The translations under genes and the position numbers were made by a program. This document shows positions 26,100 through 34,394 of a DNA stretch of 45,962 nucleotides, one piece after another (position 1 is the first letter of the stretch; the number at the start of each line of letters is the position of its first letter). A model generated the notes under the pieces. The model was given only the letters and a program-made list of their open reading frames with translations, was not told the origin of the DNA and did no database searches. Location of the stretch: positions 1 through 45,962 of the forward strand of contig JALQYE010000011.1 in assembly GCA_023254245.1 (NCBI GenBank), given 5' to 3'. Source of the stretch: Emticicia sp. Its GTDB lineage: Bacteria > Bacteroidota > Bacteroidia > Cytophagales > Spirosomataceae.

Positions 26100-27254
26100 A
26101 TGACACCTAAACAAATCGTTGAAAAACTCACATCATTCCCAAATCGCGGGGTTGCTACCAAAAACGAAGCACCTGTACTTGATTTTCTAACGCAACAGTT
26201 TACTAATCAAATAGTTAGTAGAGAGCCTTTCCGAACACCCAAAACGTATATCTCGGTAGTGTGGTGGCTCATTTTAGGTCTTTCTGCGGGATTGATTTGC
26301 TTGAATTTTTCTTCGATTTTGGGTTTAGTCATTACCTTCGTTTTCGTTACGATGGCCATGTTGTATTTCAATTGGTATGCTTCGCCCGTGACGAACTTTC
26401 CACCTTTGGTCAAGTCTCATAATCTCGTCATTAAAGATAAAACTACTTCTGCAAAAGCCAAGAAGCTGATTCTAATGGCACATTGGGATACCGCTCCTAT
26501 TTCATTGTTGTATCGCCCCGAAATGGTTGGCAATTTCCGTAAATCGCTGAAAATGAGTTTAATTCTGATGATGGTTGCTCAGTTTTTGACTATTTCGCAG
26601 TTTCTGATACCCAATGATTTTCTGCTTTTGGTTTCTAATATTTTGGCTCTTTATTTTATTATTCAAGGTATTACGGCAACAGTTGATTTTTTTAGATTGG
26701 GTTACTCAAATGGTGCCTCAGATAACGCAACAGGCGTTGCGGCAGCTACAGAAGCAGCTCAAAAGCTTTGGAATAAAAATCTACAAAACCTTGATATTGA
26801 ACTGGTTATAACTGGGGCAGAGGAAGTGGGTATGATTGGAGCAAGGGCGTATATGAAAGCTCATTATCAGGAGTTTACGAAAGAAACTTATCTGATAAAT
26901 TTTGATACGCTTGGAAGTGGAGACTTGAAAATAATCACCCAAACGGGTAGCTGGTCAACGATTGTGTATGACAACGAACTGGTGAAAACAGCCAAAGAAA
27001 TTACGGCCAACGTAGCTTCGCTGAAAGACGTAAAAACAGGTGCTTGGCACACAGCCGACTTCGATTCGGTTTGGTTTCAGCGGGCGGGAATTCCATCAGT
27101 AACATTGGCGGCACTTGATAAAAATGGTCGAATGCCAAACATTCATCGCCCAACGGATATTTTGTCCAATGTCGATTTCAAACCAATGGAAAAAGCAATC
27201 ATTTTAGCAGAAGCAATCGGAATACAACTAAACGCAAGTAACCATGACTCGTAA
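26100..27254 (+). CDS. Membrane-anchored M28-family metallopeptidase
   Basis: 384 residues. Zinc aminopeptidase residues are all visible: H128 and D130 (AHWDTAP), D208 (NGASDNATG), the catalytic E241 with E242 (TGAEEVGMIG), D269 (NFDTLGSGD) and H349 (NIHRPTD). Four transmembrane segments interrupt the catalytic domain (about 51-70, 72-92, 153-175, 176-196), so the active site probably faces one membrane side. Membrane-inserted M28 proteins of this layout are known in Bacteroidota, but the substrates are unknown. The gene overlaps the next one by 11 bases, indicating coupled translation. Confidence 0.9.
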   Translation: MTPKQIVEKLTSFPNRGVATKNEAPVLDFLTQQFTNQIVSREPFRTPKTYISVVWWLILGLSAGLICLNFSSILGLVITFVFVTMAMLYFNWYASPVTNFPPLVKSHNLVIKDKTTSAKAKKLILMAHWDTAPISLLYRPEMVGNFRKSLKMSLILMMVAQFLTISQFLIPNDFLLLVSNILALYFIIQGITATVDFFRLGYSNGASDNATGVAAATEAAQKLWNKNLQNLDIELVITGAEEVGMIGARAYMKAHYQEFTKETYLINFDTLGSGDLKIITQTGSWSTIVYDNELVKTAKEITANVASLKDVKTGAWHTADFDSVWFQRAGIPSVTLAALDKNGRMPNIHRPTDILSNVDFKPMEKAIILAEAIGIQLNASNHDS

Positions 27255-27894
27255 CGAAACCATCTTTTATTTTGCTTTGGGCATTATCAATATCTCATCG
27301 GGACTTCTCGACCTCGAATGGCTCAATTATGTATCAAAGCCATTGCTAATGATTACTTTGTTTTTCTTTTATTTCCAGAAAGTAAAACAAAACATAAATA
27401 CTTCCGATAAAATAATGCTGGTTTCGCTGATTTTTTCATGTCTCGGCGATACTTTTTTGATGTTTCAAGGCAAAAACCCGCAATTTTTTCTGCTTGGATT
27501 AGGTTCGTTTTTGGTGGCACAAATATGCTATTCAGCCGTATTTAAACCTGCGGGAGTTATCAACTATAACAAACGTTTTCCTTTTATTATTTATGGTCTT
27601 CTATTCGTCTTACTGCTGAGTAATAAAATACCTACAGGTTTCATGATACCTATCTCTGCATACGCCACAGCTATTATGTGGATGGGAATTACAGCAGTCG
27701 AACGCCAAACCAACCAAAAAAGCTACCGTTTTATCTTAATCGGGGCAACTTTATTTATCATTTCCGACTCATTGATTGCCATTAATAAATTTGCTTTTTC
27801 GATTCCTCTTTCGGGACTTTGGGTGATGGCAACTTACATAGCCGCTCAATATCTGATTGTTGAAGGAGTGCTTTTGGGAAGAATTACAAAATAA
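27244..27894 (+). CDS. Lysoplasmalogenase-like protein (YhhN/TMEM86 family)
   Basis: 216 residues with about 7-8 transmembrane helices. The family hydrolyses the vinyl-ether bond of lysoplasmalogens in some members. The conserved acidic motifs are seen as SCLGDTFLMF (about 64-73) and ISDSLIAINKF. The start lies within the end of the peptidase gene. Association with the M28 gene suggests shared regulation, but I see no biochemical link. Ends before an inverted repeat that terminates the opposing gene. Confidence 0.87.
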   Translation: MTRNETIFYFALGIINISSGLLDLEWLNYVSKPLLMITLFFFYFQKVKQNINTSDKIMLVSLIFSCLGDTFLMFQGKNPQFFLLGLGSFLVAQICYSAVFKPAGVINYNKRFPFIIYGLLFVLLLSNKIPTGFMIPISAYATAIMWMGITAVERQTNQKSYRFILIGATLFIISDSLIAINKFAFSIPLSGLWVMATYIAAQYLIVEGVLLGRITK

Positions 27895-27917
27895 AAAAGG
27901 GCGTATCTAATACGCCC
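27891..27917 (-). terminator. Terminator of the minus-strand HEKIH gene
   Basis: GGGCGTAT and ATACGCCC (27899-27917) flank CTA. On the minus strand the stem is followed by a T-run (complement of the A-run before 27899), so it stops the minus-strand transcript. Confidence 0.8.
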
Positions 27918-27925
27918 CCTATTGA

Positions 27926-28240
27926 CTAATTATACACAAGAAAATTCCAGAATTTTCGGTTTTTCAAGTATTCAAAATCTTCTTCGTTATCGTAAGCCTC
28001 TTGCTCAAAACTTATTTGGCGATAGGCTCGCCAAAAACTACGACAACGCACATAATGATACAGCCATTCGCCAACATACCAAATATAAAAAGGTAAAATC
28101 AAGAGTTCAAGTTGCTGACGAATATGAATCTTCTCATGGTTAATCAGCACCTTACTTGGCTTTTTTGAGCGTACGATTATGAACGGAAAAAGTGTAATTC
28201 CTTGTATTTTCTTTAACGGTACGCCCTTTATCAATATCAT
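27926..28240 (-). CDS. Small membrane protein with an HEKIH motif
   Basis: 104 residues. NHEKIHIRQQLEL carries an HExxH zinc-protease-like motif (H35, E36, H39), then a hydrophobic segment (about 44-63, LELLILPFYIWYVGEWLYHY) and later ISFEQEAYDNE (77-87), where a glutamate could be the third ligand, as in gluzincins. Proteins of this size and motif layout recur in Bacteroidota and are usually called hypothetical. It may be a minimal membrane peptidase; activity is inferred from the motif only. The motif pattern and its own terminator support a real gene. Confidence 0.78.
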   Translation of the reverse strand: MILIKGVPLKKIQGITLFPFIIVRSKKPSKVLINHEKIHIRQQLELLILPFYIWYVGEWLYHYVRCRSFWRAYRQISFEQEAYDNEEDFEYLKNRKFWNFLVYN

Positions 28241-28246
28241 TTTATC

Positions 28247-28307
28247 AGGGATTAGGTTTTAGGAGTTCGGTTTTCAGGAGCTAATCCAAAACCCAACTCC
28301 TACGAAC
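28247..28307. repeat. Second TTAGG-word hairpin
   Basis: The left side reads GGGATTAGG, TTTTAGGAG and CGGTTTTCAGGAG. The right side is CTAATCC, AAAACCC and AACTCCTACG. It shares the vocabulary of the array at 25965 and lies between the ends of PafA and the start of the HEKIH gene. Confidence 0.65.
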
Positions 28308-28308
28308 T

Positions 28309-29943
28309 TTATTTCTTATTAAAAATATCTTTAATAGGGCTACCCACACAGCCATTTGGCTCTAAAACATTTAGTAAAGCAGCCAATGTTGCCGAAATAT
28401 CAGCAATGTAAGTTTGTTCTACGGTTTCGCCCTGCGGAATTTTCCAACCATACCAAACTAATGGCACATGGCGGTCGCTTTGCCACATGGTTCCATGCGT
28501 TGTGCCTTTCTTAAAGCCACTGTACCACGCGGGTTCAAACAAAAGCATGATATCACCGCTACGTTTCGGATTATACACATTTTCAATGAGTGGCTTATAA
28601 AAAGGCGGAATGGTGGCCGAACTAATATCATGCAAGTTTACTACTTGATAAACCGACGAACCCAAAATCAACATTTTTTCCTTTACCAATTCATAAACTT
28701 GACTCATGCTTACGTTTTTCTTCGCCATTAGCTCGTGGTCAAGGTATAGTTGATAATTGTCTTGTGCTTTTATCCATTTGCCCTCGCCAAATTTGGCCGC
28801 TATTTCACCATTTAAATAACTTACTTCTTTACCCAACTCTATAGTTCCCGACGGAATTTTGTGTTTTTTCAAGAAACCCGCAATATCTGTTACTCCGTGG
28901 TCGGCAGTCAAGAAAACCAAGTAATTACCTTTGCCCAAAGTTGCATCGAGCTTGCTCAAAACTTCAGCAATGTCACGGTCAAGACGCAAGTAAATATCTT
29001 CAATTTCGATTGAATGCGTTCCCGTTGCATGGCCTACATAATCTGGTGTTGAGAAACTCACACACAAGAAATCAGTTTCTTTTCCTTGTCCCATTTTCTC
29101 ATTTTTGAGAGCCGCTAAAGTAATTTCCTTCGTGATTGTATTACCGTAAGGCGAAGCAGGAATTGCTCCATAATTGGCAACCGTATGCGGAAACACAGGT
29201 AGTTTCTCGCCCGACATCACATTTTCATACTCTTGGTTGTCGGCTTCACTTTCGGTATATTGTTCAATCGGTAAAAGCGTTTCCCATTTCTGAGCCATCA
29301 ATTTATCGGGCATCTTCAAAGCATTGAAATCTTTTACCCATTGTGGCAAATCATTCATATAATACGTACTCGTAATCCAATTACCCGATTTGGCATCGAA
29401 CCAATAGGCCGCATCGGCTGAATGACCCGCTGGCAAAATACCTCCACGGTCTTTTACCGCAATACCGATTACCTTTGAACGAAACTCACTCGCAATTTTC
29501 AACTGGTCGGTAATCGTGGTCGTGTGCATATTTACTGGCGAGCGTTTACCTTCAACTGCTGCGGCATCAGTTCCAACAGCACGTACGGTAGTATCTTCAG
29601 CTACATAAACGCTTCTATTGGCCAAAGGGTCATACCATTCGTTGCCAATAATTCCATTGACAGCAGGCACCGAACCTGTATAAACCGCAGCATGACCTGG
29701 GCCAGTGATTGTACTTGCGTAATGATAATGGTTGTTTTTACAGTTAAAACCTTCGTTCATGAGTCGCTTAAAGCCACCTTCGGTATATTTATCATAGTAG
29801 CGATAAAGGTAATCGTAACGCATTTGGTCAACCATAATACCCAACACTAATTTGGGTTTTGAGAGTTTTGTAGGAGCTGTGGTCTTTTTCTGAGCCGAAA
29901 TCGACAAACTTATCAGTAAAAAAAGGAGGGTTAGGTTTTTCAT
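28309..29943 (-). CDS. pafA: Phosphate-irrepressible alkaline phosphatase PafA
   Basis: 544 residues with a signal peptide (MKNLTLLFLLISLSISAQ). A periplasmic phosphomonoesterase of the alkaline phosphatase superfamily. It carries the metal ligand D39 (GIMVDQMRYDY), the nucleophile T80 (STITGPGHA), N101 (GNEWYD) and the PafA pair K164/R166 (VKDRGGILPAGHSADAAYWFD), the residues corresponding to T79, N100, K162 and R164 of the Chryseobacterium enzyme. Later metal-binding stretches are FSTPDYVGHATGTHS and LTADHGV. No Pho-type regulatory box is recognised. A -7 box lies upstream. Confidence 0.95.
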   Translation of the reverse strand: MKNLTLLFLLISLSISAQKKTTAPTKLSKPKLVLGIMVDQMRYDYLYRYYDKYTEGGFKRLMNEGFNCKNNHYHYASTITGPGHAAVYTGSVPAVNGIIGNEWYDPLANRSVYVAEDTTVRAVGTDAAAVEGKRSPVNMHTTTITDQLKIASEFRSKVIGIAVKDRGGILPAGHSADAAYWFDAKSGNWITSTYYMNDLPQWVKDFNALKMPDKLMAQKWETLLPIEQYTESEADNQEYENVMSGEKLPVFPHTVANYGAIPASPYGNTITKEITLAALKNEKMGQGKETDFLCVSFSTPDYVGHATGTHSIEIEDIYLRLDRDIAEVLSKLDATLGKGNYLVFLTADHGVTDIAGFLKKHKIPSGTIELGKEVSYLNGEIAAKFGEGKWIKAQDNYQLYLDHELMAKKNVSMSQVYELVKEKMLILGSSVYQVVNLHDISSATIPPFYKPLIENVYNPKRSGDIMLLFEPAWYSGFKKGTTHGTMWQSDRHVPLVWYGWKIPQGETVEQTYIADISATLAALLNVLEPNGCVGSPIKDIFNKK

Positions 29944-29998
29944 TTTAGTCAGTTAAAATTGAATTAATGATGCGTTTTTTGTCGTAGTAAATAATTGT

Positions 29999-30006
29999 CA
30001 AAAATA
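29999..30006 (-). promoter_or_regulatory. -7 promoter element of pafA
   Basis: CAAAAATA on the plus strand is TATTTTTG on the minus strand, matching TAnnTTTG, 55 bases before the pafA start. No clear -33 element. Confidence 0.4.
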
Positions 30007-30095
30007 GTTATCTTCTTTTAGAAACAGTCTTTTCGAGCTTTAAATATTTGTAAAAATAAAAATCTCATACTAAATAAAGCACTTAACTGGCATTT

Positions 30096-30125
30096 TTGAA
30101 TTACCACCTTTCCTTTGTACCTTTG
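30096..30125 (+). promoter_or_regulatory. Promoter of nrnA with almost no leader
   Basis: TTG (30096-30098), 19 bases, then TACCTTTG (30118-30125). The start codon is only 7 bases after the -7 box, so the transcript would have a leader of about 2-4 bases. Confidence 0.7.
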
Positions 30126-30132
30126 TAGAGTT

Positions 30133-31167
30133 ATGCAAGATTTTTTTACAGAGTCAAATCAAAAGTTAGCGTTATTTAACGAATTCTTGAGTTCTCCCAA
30201 GCAAATCGTTATCACTACTCACCAAAATCCTGATGCCGATGCCCTCGGTTCATCTTTAGGGTTATCCGCATATTTGAAGAAAAAAGGCCATTTCCCAATA
30301 ATTATTACCCCAACCGACTATCCAGATTTTTTGAGATGGATGTCGGGCGAAAGCGAAGTAATAAACTTTGAAAGTGACCGACAAGATGCTGCCAAAAAAC
30401 TCATTGCTAATGCCGATATGATTTTTTGCCTTGATTTCTCGGCGTTGAATCGTATTAAAGGTATGGAAGAATTTGTCAAACAATCGGCAGCAAAAAAGGT
30501 GCTAATTGACCACCATCAACAGCCCGAAGACTTTGCTGATTTTGTTTTTTGGAACGAACGTGCCGCTGCAACTTGCGAATTAATTTACGAATTAATCGAA
30601 AAACTCGGAGATAAACACCTGATTGATATTCCAGCTGCAGAGTGCCTTTATGCGGGCTTGGTTACCGATACAGGCTCATTCAGATTCGACAGTACGAGCG
30701 AAGAAGTACATCGAATTGCGGGAGAGTTGATTTCAATTGGTATTCATCCGAGTACAATTCACCGTAAAATTTTTGATAGCAATACCTTCGACCGCATGAA
30801 GTTTTTGGGCTTCGTCTTGGGCGAAAAGCTCACCTATCTTCCTGAATATAATGTGGCTTATATGGCTATTTCAAAGGAAGAATTAAGCAGATTTAGCTCA
30901 AAAAATGGCGATACCGAAGGGGTTGTCAACTACGGACTTTCGATTAAAGGTGTAGTAATGGCGGCTATTTTCACTGAAAAAGAAGATATGATTCGGATTT
31001 CGCTTCGCTCAGTTGATGATTTTTCAGTAAGCGAGTTTTCGAGAACTCATTTCAATGGCGGTGGGCACAAAAATGCCGCAGGTGGGCGTTCAAACGATTC
31101 ATTAGAAAAAACCGTTGAAAAGTTCTTATCTTTATTACCACAATACAAAGAAACATTGCAAAACTAA
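30133..31167 (+). CDS. nrnA: DHH-family phosphoesterase NrnA-like
   Basis: 344 residues. NrnA degrades short RNA oligomers and dephosphorylates 3'-phosphoadenosine 5'-phosphate. The manganese-binding motifs are THQNPDADALGSS (29-41), LDFS (100-103) and LIDHHQQP (124-131), and the DHHA1 substrate domain has FNGGGHKNAAGG. I start at ATG 30133 because the frame upstream to a TTG at 30115 is itself the -7 promoter box. This is the first gene of a plus-strand group with two FKBP lipoproteins, spaced 51 and 61 bases; cotranscription is possible. Confidence 0.93.
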   Translation: MQDFFTESNQKLALFNEFLSSPKQIVITTHQNPDADALGSSLGLSAYLKKKGHFPIIITPTDYPDFLRWMSGESEVINFESDRQDAAKKLIANADMIFCLDFSALNRIKGMEEFVKQSAAKKVLIDHHQQPEDFADFVFWNERAAATCELIYELIEKLGDKHLIDIPAAECLYAGLVTDTGSFRFDSTSEEVHRIAGELISIGIHPSTIHRKIFDSNTFDRMKFLGFVLGEKLTYLPEYNVAYMAISKEELSRFSSKNGDTEGVVNYGLSIKGVVMAAIFTEKEDMIRISLRSVDDFSVSEFSRTHFNGGGHKNAAGGRSNDSLEKTVEKFLSLLPQYKETLQN

Positions 31168-31218
31168 TCTAATGTCAAATACTTAATCGCTTAATTTCAA
31201 ATTAATATATAAATTTCA

Positions 31219-32064
31219 ATGACAAATTTTTTAAAAACAACCTTAAGCGTTGCAGCGGCAACAAGCTTACTTTTCTCTTGTAATCAGTTTAAGGTTACGC
31301 AAGACCCTGATGGCTCAAAATACCAAATTCATGAAGAAGGAAAAGGAAAAAAAATCAAGACTGGCGATATTTTAACATTTGATTTGGTTATCAAAGCAGC
31401 AAATGACTCGACTTTTGAAGATACGTATAAACGCAACCAACCAATCACGATGGTGGCTCAACAAGGTACTTACAAAGGCTCTTTTGAAAATGCCTTAATG
31501 CACCTTACTGAAGGCGATAGTGCTACCGTTTTCATTAGTGTTGACTCACTTTTTGCTCGTATGAACCAACCTCTTCCAGCAGGCGTAACGAAAGGTTCTG
31601 ATTTCAGATTTATCGTAAAAATCAAATCAACACAAACGCGTGAAGATTTCCAAAAAGCTCAAGATGCCAAGAAAAACAACGAAGCAAAGTTGATGGAAGA
31701 TTATGCAAAGAAAAACTTTCCAAATGCCACAAAAACACAATATGGCATGTACCGTGTCGTTGTAAAAGAAGGAACTGGAGATTTAATCAAAGCAGGACAA
31801 ATAGTTACGGTTGATTACACAGGGAAATTAATGGACGGCAAAGTATTTGATAGCTCTGTTGGTAAGCCTGGCCCTAAATTCCAAGTAACAGTTGGTCAAG
31901 GTGCGGTAATTCCTGGATGGGAGCAAGCACTCGCAATGATGAAAAAAGGCGAAAAAGCTATATTCTTCATTCCATCAAATTTAGCTTATGGCGAACAAGG
32001 TGGTGGCCCAATTCCTCCTTTCAGTTCATTAATTTTTGAAATGGAAGTTTTAGACGTAAAATAA
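31219..32064 (+). CDS. FKBP-type peptidyl-prolyl isomerase lipoprotein, first of a tandem pair
   Basis: 281 residues. A lipobox LFSC puts the lipidated cysteine at C21. An N-terminal FKBP-like domain (about 40-140) is degenerate. The C-terminal FKBP domain (about 178-281) is complete, with VDYTGKLMDGKVFDSS, VIPGWEQALAMMKKGEKA and LAYGEQGGGPIPPFSSLIFEMEVL. The tryptophan in VIPGW and the Y/F pocket residues predict an active isomerase. It acts at the periplasmic face of a membrane, helping fold exported or outer-membrane proteins. Followed after 61 bases by a second FKBP lipoprotein. Confidence 0.93.
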   Translation: MTNFLKTTLSVAAATSLLFSCNQFKVTQDPDGSKYQIHEEGKGKKIKTGDILTFDLVIKAANDSTFEDTYKRNQPITMVAQQGTYKGSFENALMHLTEGDSATVFISVDSLFARMNQPLPAGVTKGSDFRFIVKIKSTQTREDFQKAQDAKKNNEAKLMEDYAKKNFPNATKTQYGMYRVVVKEGTGDLIKAGQIVTVDYTGKLMDGKVFDSSVGKPGPKFQVTVGQGAVIPGWEQALAMMKKGEKAIFFIPSNLAYGEQGGGPIPPFSSLIFEMEVLDVK

Positions 32065-32071
32065 TCCCTCT

Positions 32072-32096
32072 ACAAGCCTGCTAATAGCAGGCTTGT
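32072..32096 (+). terminator. Hairpin between the FKBP genes
   Basis: ACAAGCCTGCTA and TAGCAGGCTTGT around a single A. No T-run follows, so it may cause partial termination or stabilise the mRNA end. Confidence 0.55.
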
Positions 32097-32125
32097 TCAA
32101 ATTTCAAATATATCAATAAGTACAG

Positions 32126-32986
32126 ATGAAGAAAATTGCGTTTCTATTAGTTTTAGTAAGTTTAGTTGTTGCAAGTTCGTGTGGAAAATTCTTAGAAAAT
32201 GACATCGAAGCCACTAACAAAAAGAATGCACAAGAGATAGCTGACTATATTAGTCAGAAAAACCTCCAAATGCTTAGTACTAACTCTGGAATGAGATATT
32301 CAATTGACCGTGTTTCTCTGGGAAGAAATGCAGTAATTGGAGATGAAATTACATTTCATTATACTTTATCATTACTTAGTGGTATACGAGTAGATAGTAC
32401 CTCAAGGCTCAACAATGCTCCTGCTAAAATCACCTTAGGTGCATCTAATATCATTGCTGGCTTTTTGGAAGCCCTTTCTTTACTGAAAGAAGGTGAAAAA
32501 GGGACATTCATTATGCCTTCAATTTTAGGATTTGGCTCACAATCAAGTGCAAGTATTCCTTCAAATTCTAACCTAAGATTAGATTTAGAAATCGTAAAAC
32601 TTCGCTCAGAAGACCAAATTATTGATGAATACGTAAAGGCTACAGGCCTAACGCTTACCGAAAAAACTACAACAGGATTACGTTTCTTGCGTACGCTTGA
32701 GGCTCCAGGTGGCACTCAGTTAAAAGCTGGGCTTTTAGCAACTGTTAAATACACAGGCTTTTTAGCCGCAACAGGCAAGCAATTTGATACTGGCCAAATA
32801 AATGTAGCTTTGGGCGATGGTGCGGTAGTAAAAGGCTTTGAAGAGGGTCTTTTAAAAATGAAAGTTGGAGAAAAAGCCACACTTGTATTTCCTTCGAGTC
32901 TCGGCTATGGCACATCGGGTAGTAGCACAACTATCCCGCCGTATGCTCCACTTATCTTTAATGTAGAAATCATAAGTGCGAAGTAA
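32126..32986 (+). CDS. FKBP-type peptidyl-prolyl isomerase lipoprotein, second of a tandem pair
   Basis: 286 residues. The lipobox ASSC gives C19 as the lipidated residue. Two FKBP-like domains are present: an N-terminal one (about 60-160) with FHYTLSLLSGIRVDS and IIAGFLEALSLLKEGEKG, and a C-terminal one (about 185-286) with VKYTGFLAATGKQFDTG, VVKGFEEGLLKMKVGEKA and LGYGTSGSSTTIPPYAPLIF. The pocket tryptophan of VIPGW is phenylalanine in both domains, as in many bacterial FKBPs of lower activity. It probably arose by duplication with its neighbour. Ends before a strong terminator. Confidence 0.92.
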   Translation: MKKIAFLLVLVSLVVASSCGKFLENDIEATNKKNAQEIADYISQKNLQMLSTNSGMRYSIDRVSLGRNAVIGDEITFHYTLSLLSGIRVDSTSRLNNAPAKITLGASNIIAGFLEALSLLKEGEKGTFIMPSILGFGSQSSASIPSNSNLRLDLEIVKLRSEDQIIDEYVKATGLTLTEKTTTGLRFLRTLEAPGGTQLKAGLLATVKYTGFLAATGKQFDTGQINVALGDGAVVKGFEEGLLKMKVGEKATLVFPSSLGYGTSGSSTTIPPYAPLIFNVEIISAK

Positions 32987-33008
32987 TACATTGCCAAGTA
33001 TATTCCTT

Positions 33009-33053
33009 AAAACGCCAAAACCTCTGAACATTTCGGAGGTTTTGGCGTTTTAA
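33009..33053 (+). terminator. Terminator after the second FKBP gene
   Basis: A perfect 16-bp stem (AAAACGCCAAAACCTC with its complement, 33009-33024 and 33036-33051). The right arm also holds the TTG that could act as the -33 element of the next gene. Confidence 0.92.
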
Positions 33054-33066
33054 TCATAATCCTTTC

Positions 33067-33074
33067 TATTTTTG
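33067..33074 (+). promoter_or_regulatory. -7 promoter element of the DUF6155 gene, adjacent to its start codon
   Basis: TATTTTTG matches TAnnTTTG and ends 4 bases before the ATG. A TTG at 33042-33044, inside the preceding terminator, is 22 bases upstream of it. Confidence 0.55.
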
Positions 33075-33078
33075 TTGT

Positions 33079-33633
33079 ATGCCTAAATTACCTAAAGAAC
33101 TCGAAAAGGCGGTTTTAAGCCTGCCTGCAAAAGAAAAAGATAAGCTATTGATAAGGCTTATCGGAAAGAATGAGTTATTGATTCAACAACTCTATTTTCA
33201 GCTACTCGAAGACGAATCAGACCTTCCACATAAACGTACAGAAATAAAAAATCAAATTTTGAAGGTATCAAAGATGTATCACGACACCCCAGGTTGGATG
33301 ATGATGGATATGCGAGATTTGAATGGACGTATAACGCAACACGTAAAAATAACGAAAGATAAATATGGTGAAGTTGAACTCACGCTCTTTTTACTCAATA
33401 CTTTCTTTGATAATCAACTCCAAAACTTAGAACGTTACAGTGGCAAGACCGATACTATTTCGCTCTACATAGCGAAACGCACAGAGTTTATAATGAAAAA
33501 ACTACCAAAACTTCACGAAGATTATTACGTAGAATTTGAGCGAGATATTAATAAACTTCTTGAGCGAGTGCATAAATATTGTCCTGCTTATTATGCTCGA
33601 CAAATGCAATTACCCACAAGCTGGGAGTACTAA
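33079..33633 (+). CDS. DUF6155 family protein
   Basis: 184 residues, no signal or membrane segment; mostly alpha-helical and charged, with the start LPKELEKAVLSLPAKEKDKLLIRLIGKN and the end HKYCPAYYARQMQLPTSWEY typical of this Bacteroidota family. The function is unknown. Its ATG nearly coincides with the predicted transcription start, suggesting a leaderless transcript. It converges on the thioredoxin gene. Confidence 0.85.
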   Translation: MPKLPKELEKAVLSLPAKEKDKLLIRLIGKNELLIQQLYFQLLEDESDLPHKRTEIKNQILKVSKMYHDTPGWMMMDMRDLNGRITQHVKITKDKYGEVELTLFLLNTFFDNQLQNLERYSGKTDTISLYIAKRTEFIMKKLPKLHEDYYVEFERDINKLLERVHKYCPAYYARQMQLPTSWEY

Positions 33634-33636
33634 AAA

Positions 33637-33658
33637 AGCTGCCTTTTTAGGGGCAGCT
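33637..33658 (-). terminator. Terminator of the thioredoxin gene
   Basis: AGCTGCC/GGCAGCT stem with an 8-base loop; on the minus strand a run of six T follows. It directly follows the DUF6155 stop codon on the other strand. Confidence 0.8.
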
Positions 33659-33713
33659 CCTACTCATTAAAAGGTTCAGACTCAAGATATAAAGCCAATC
33701 CATGTGCTTCTTT

Positions 33714-34193
33714 CTACAAAGAAGCAGTTGTAGAACTCTTGGGTGCCACAAAACGTTTGCCCTTCAAGTTCTTATTTTTTTCTAACTCATTTCTCAAATA
33801 ATCGGCTGGAAAAAAGCCTCGATAACGACCTACGTATTTTGTTTTTGGGTCGAGCAATACCAATGTAGGATACACATCAACCGCAAAACGGTCGGCGATA
33901 GACATTCCATCAAAAGAATCAATATCTACTTTATAAATCATATAATTGGCATTCAGATACGTAACTAAATTAGTATTAGTAAACGTCTCATTTTCAAGTT
34001 TTTTGCATGGCCCACACCAACTTGCCCAAAAATCGAGCATAATCGGCTTCTTTAATTTTTTAGCCTCCCTCAGAAAATCGTCATAGCTTCCTTTATAAAA
34101 GTTGACTTGACTCTGCGAGATTTCGGCCACATTGGTATAAGATGCGAACATTACAAACGTCACCCCTAACAGGAGCATTAGTTTAATTCTCAT
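33714..34193 (-). CDS. Exported thioredoxin-fold protein
   Basis: 159 residues. An N-terminal signal (MRIKLMLLLGVTFVMFASYT) is followed by a thioredoxin domain with the active site WASWCGPCKK (C60, C63) and the cis-proline P109 in VYPTLVLLD. A periplasmic thiol-disulfide reductase or oxidase is likely, by the CGPC motif more probably a reducing type. The C-terminus (about 145-159) is a Ser/Thr/Lys-rich tail. It stands alone between the terminators of its neighbours. Confidence 0.93.
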   Translation of the reverse strand: MRIKLMLLLGVTFVMFASYTNVAEISQSQVNFYKGSYDDFLREAKKLKKPIMLDFWASWCGPCKKLENETFTNTNLVTYLNANYMIYKVDIDSFDGMSIADRFAVDVYPTLVLLDPKTKYVGRYRGFFPADYLRNELEKNKNLKGKRFVAPKSSTTASL

Positions 34194-34337
34194 AGCGTAA
34201 TATATTGAAGTTATAAAATAGACATGAGCCTTAGTTTCCTGAAAAATTAGCGAAAGGCCACGTTTTCTGATAAATCAAATATTAAGCCACTTTTAATCTT
34301 ATGCTTCAATTATTTGTATAGATGGTTAATACAGCAT

Positions 34338-34375
34338 AAAAAAGGCTAATTTCTATTCGAAATCAGCCTTTTTTT
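34338..34375 (-). terminator. Terminator after the 24-repeat protein gene
   Basis: AAAAAAGGCT(A)ATTTC pairs with GAAAT(C)AGCCTTTTTT, 5-base loop, with T-runs on the minus strand. Confidence 0.88.
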
Positions 34376-34394
34376 ATTTAAAATTTACTATTTA

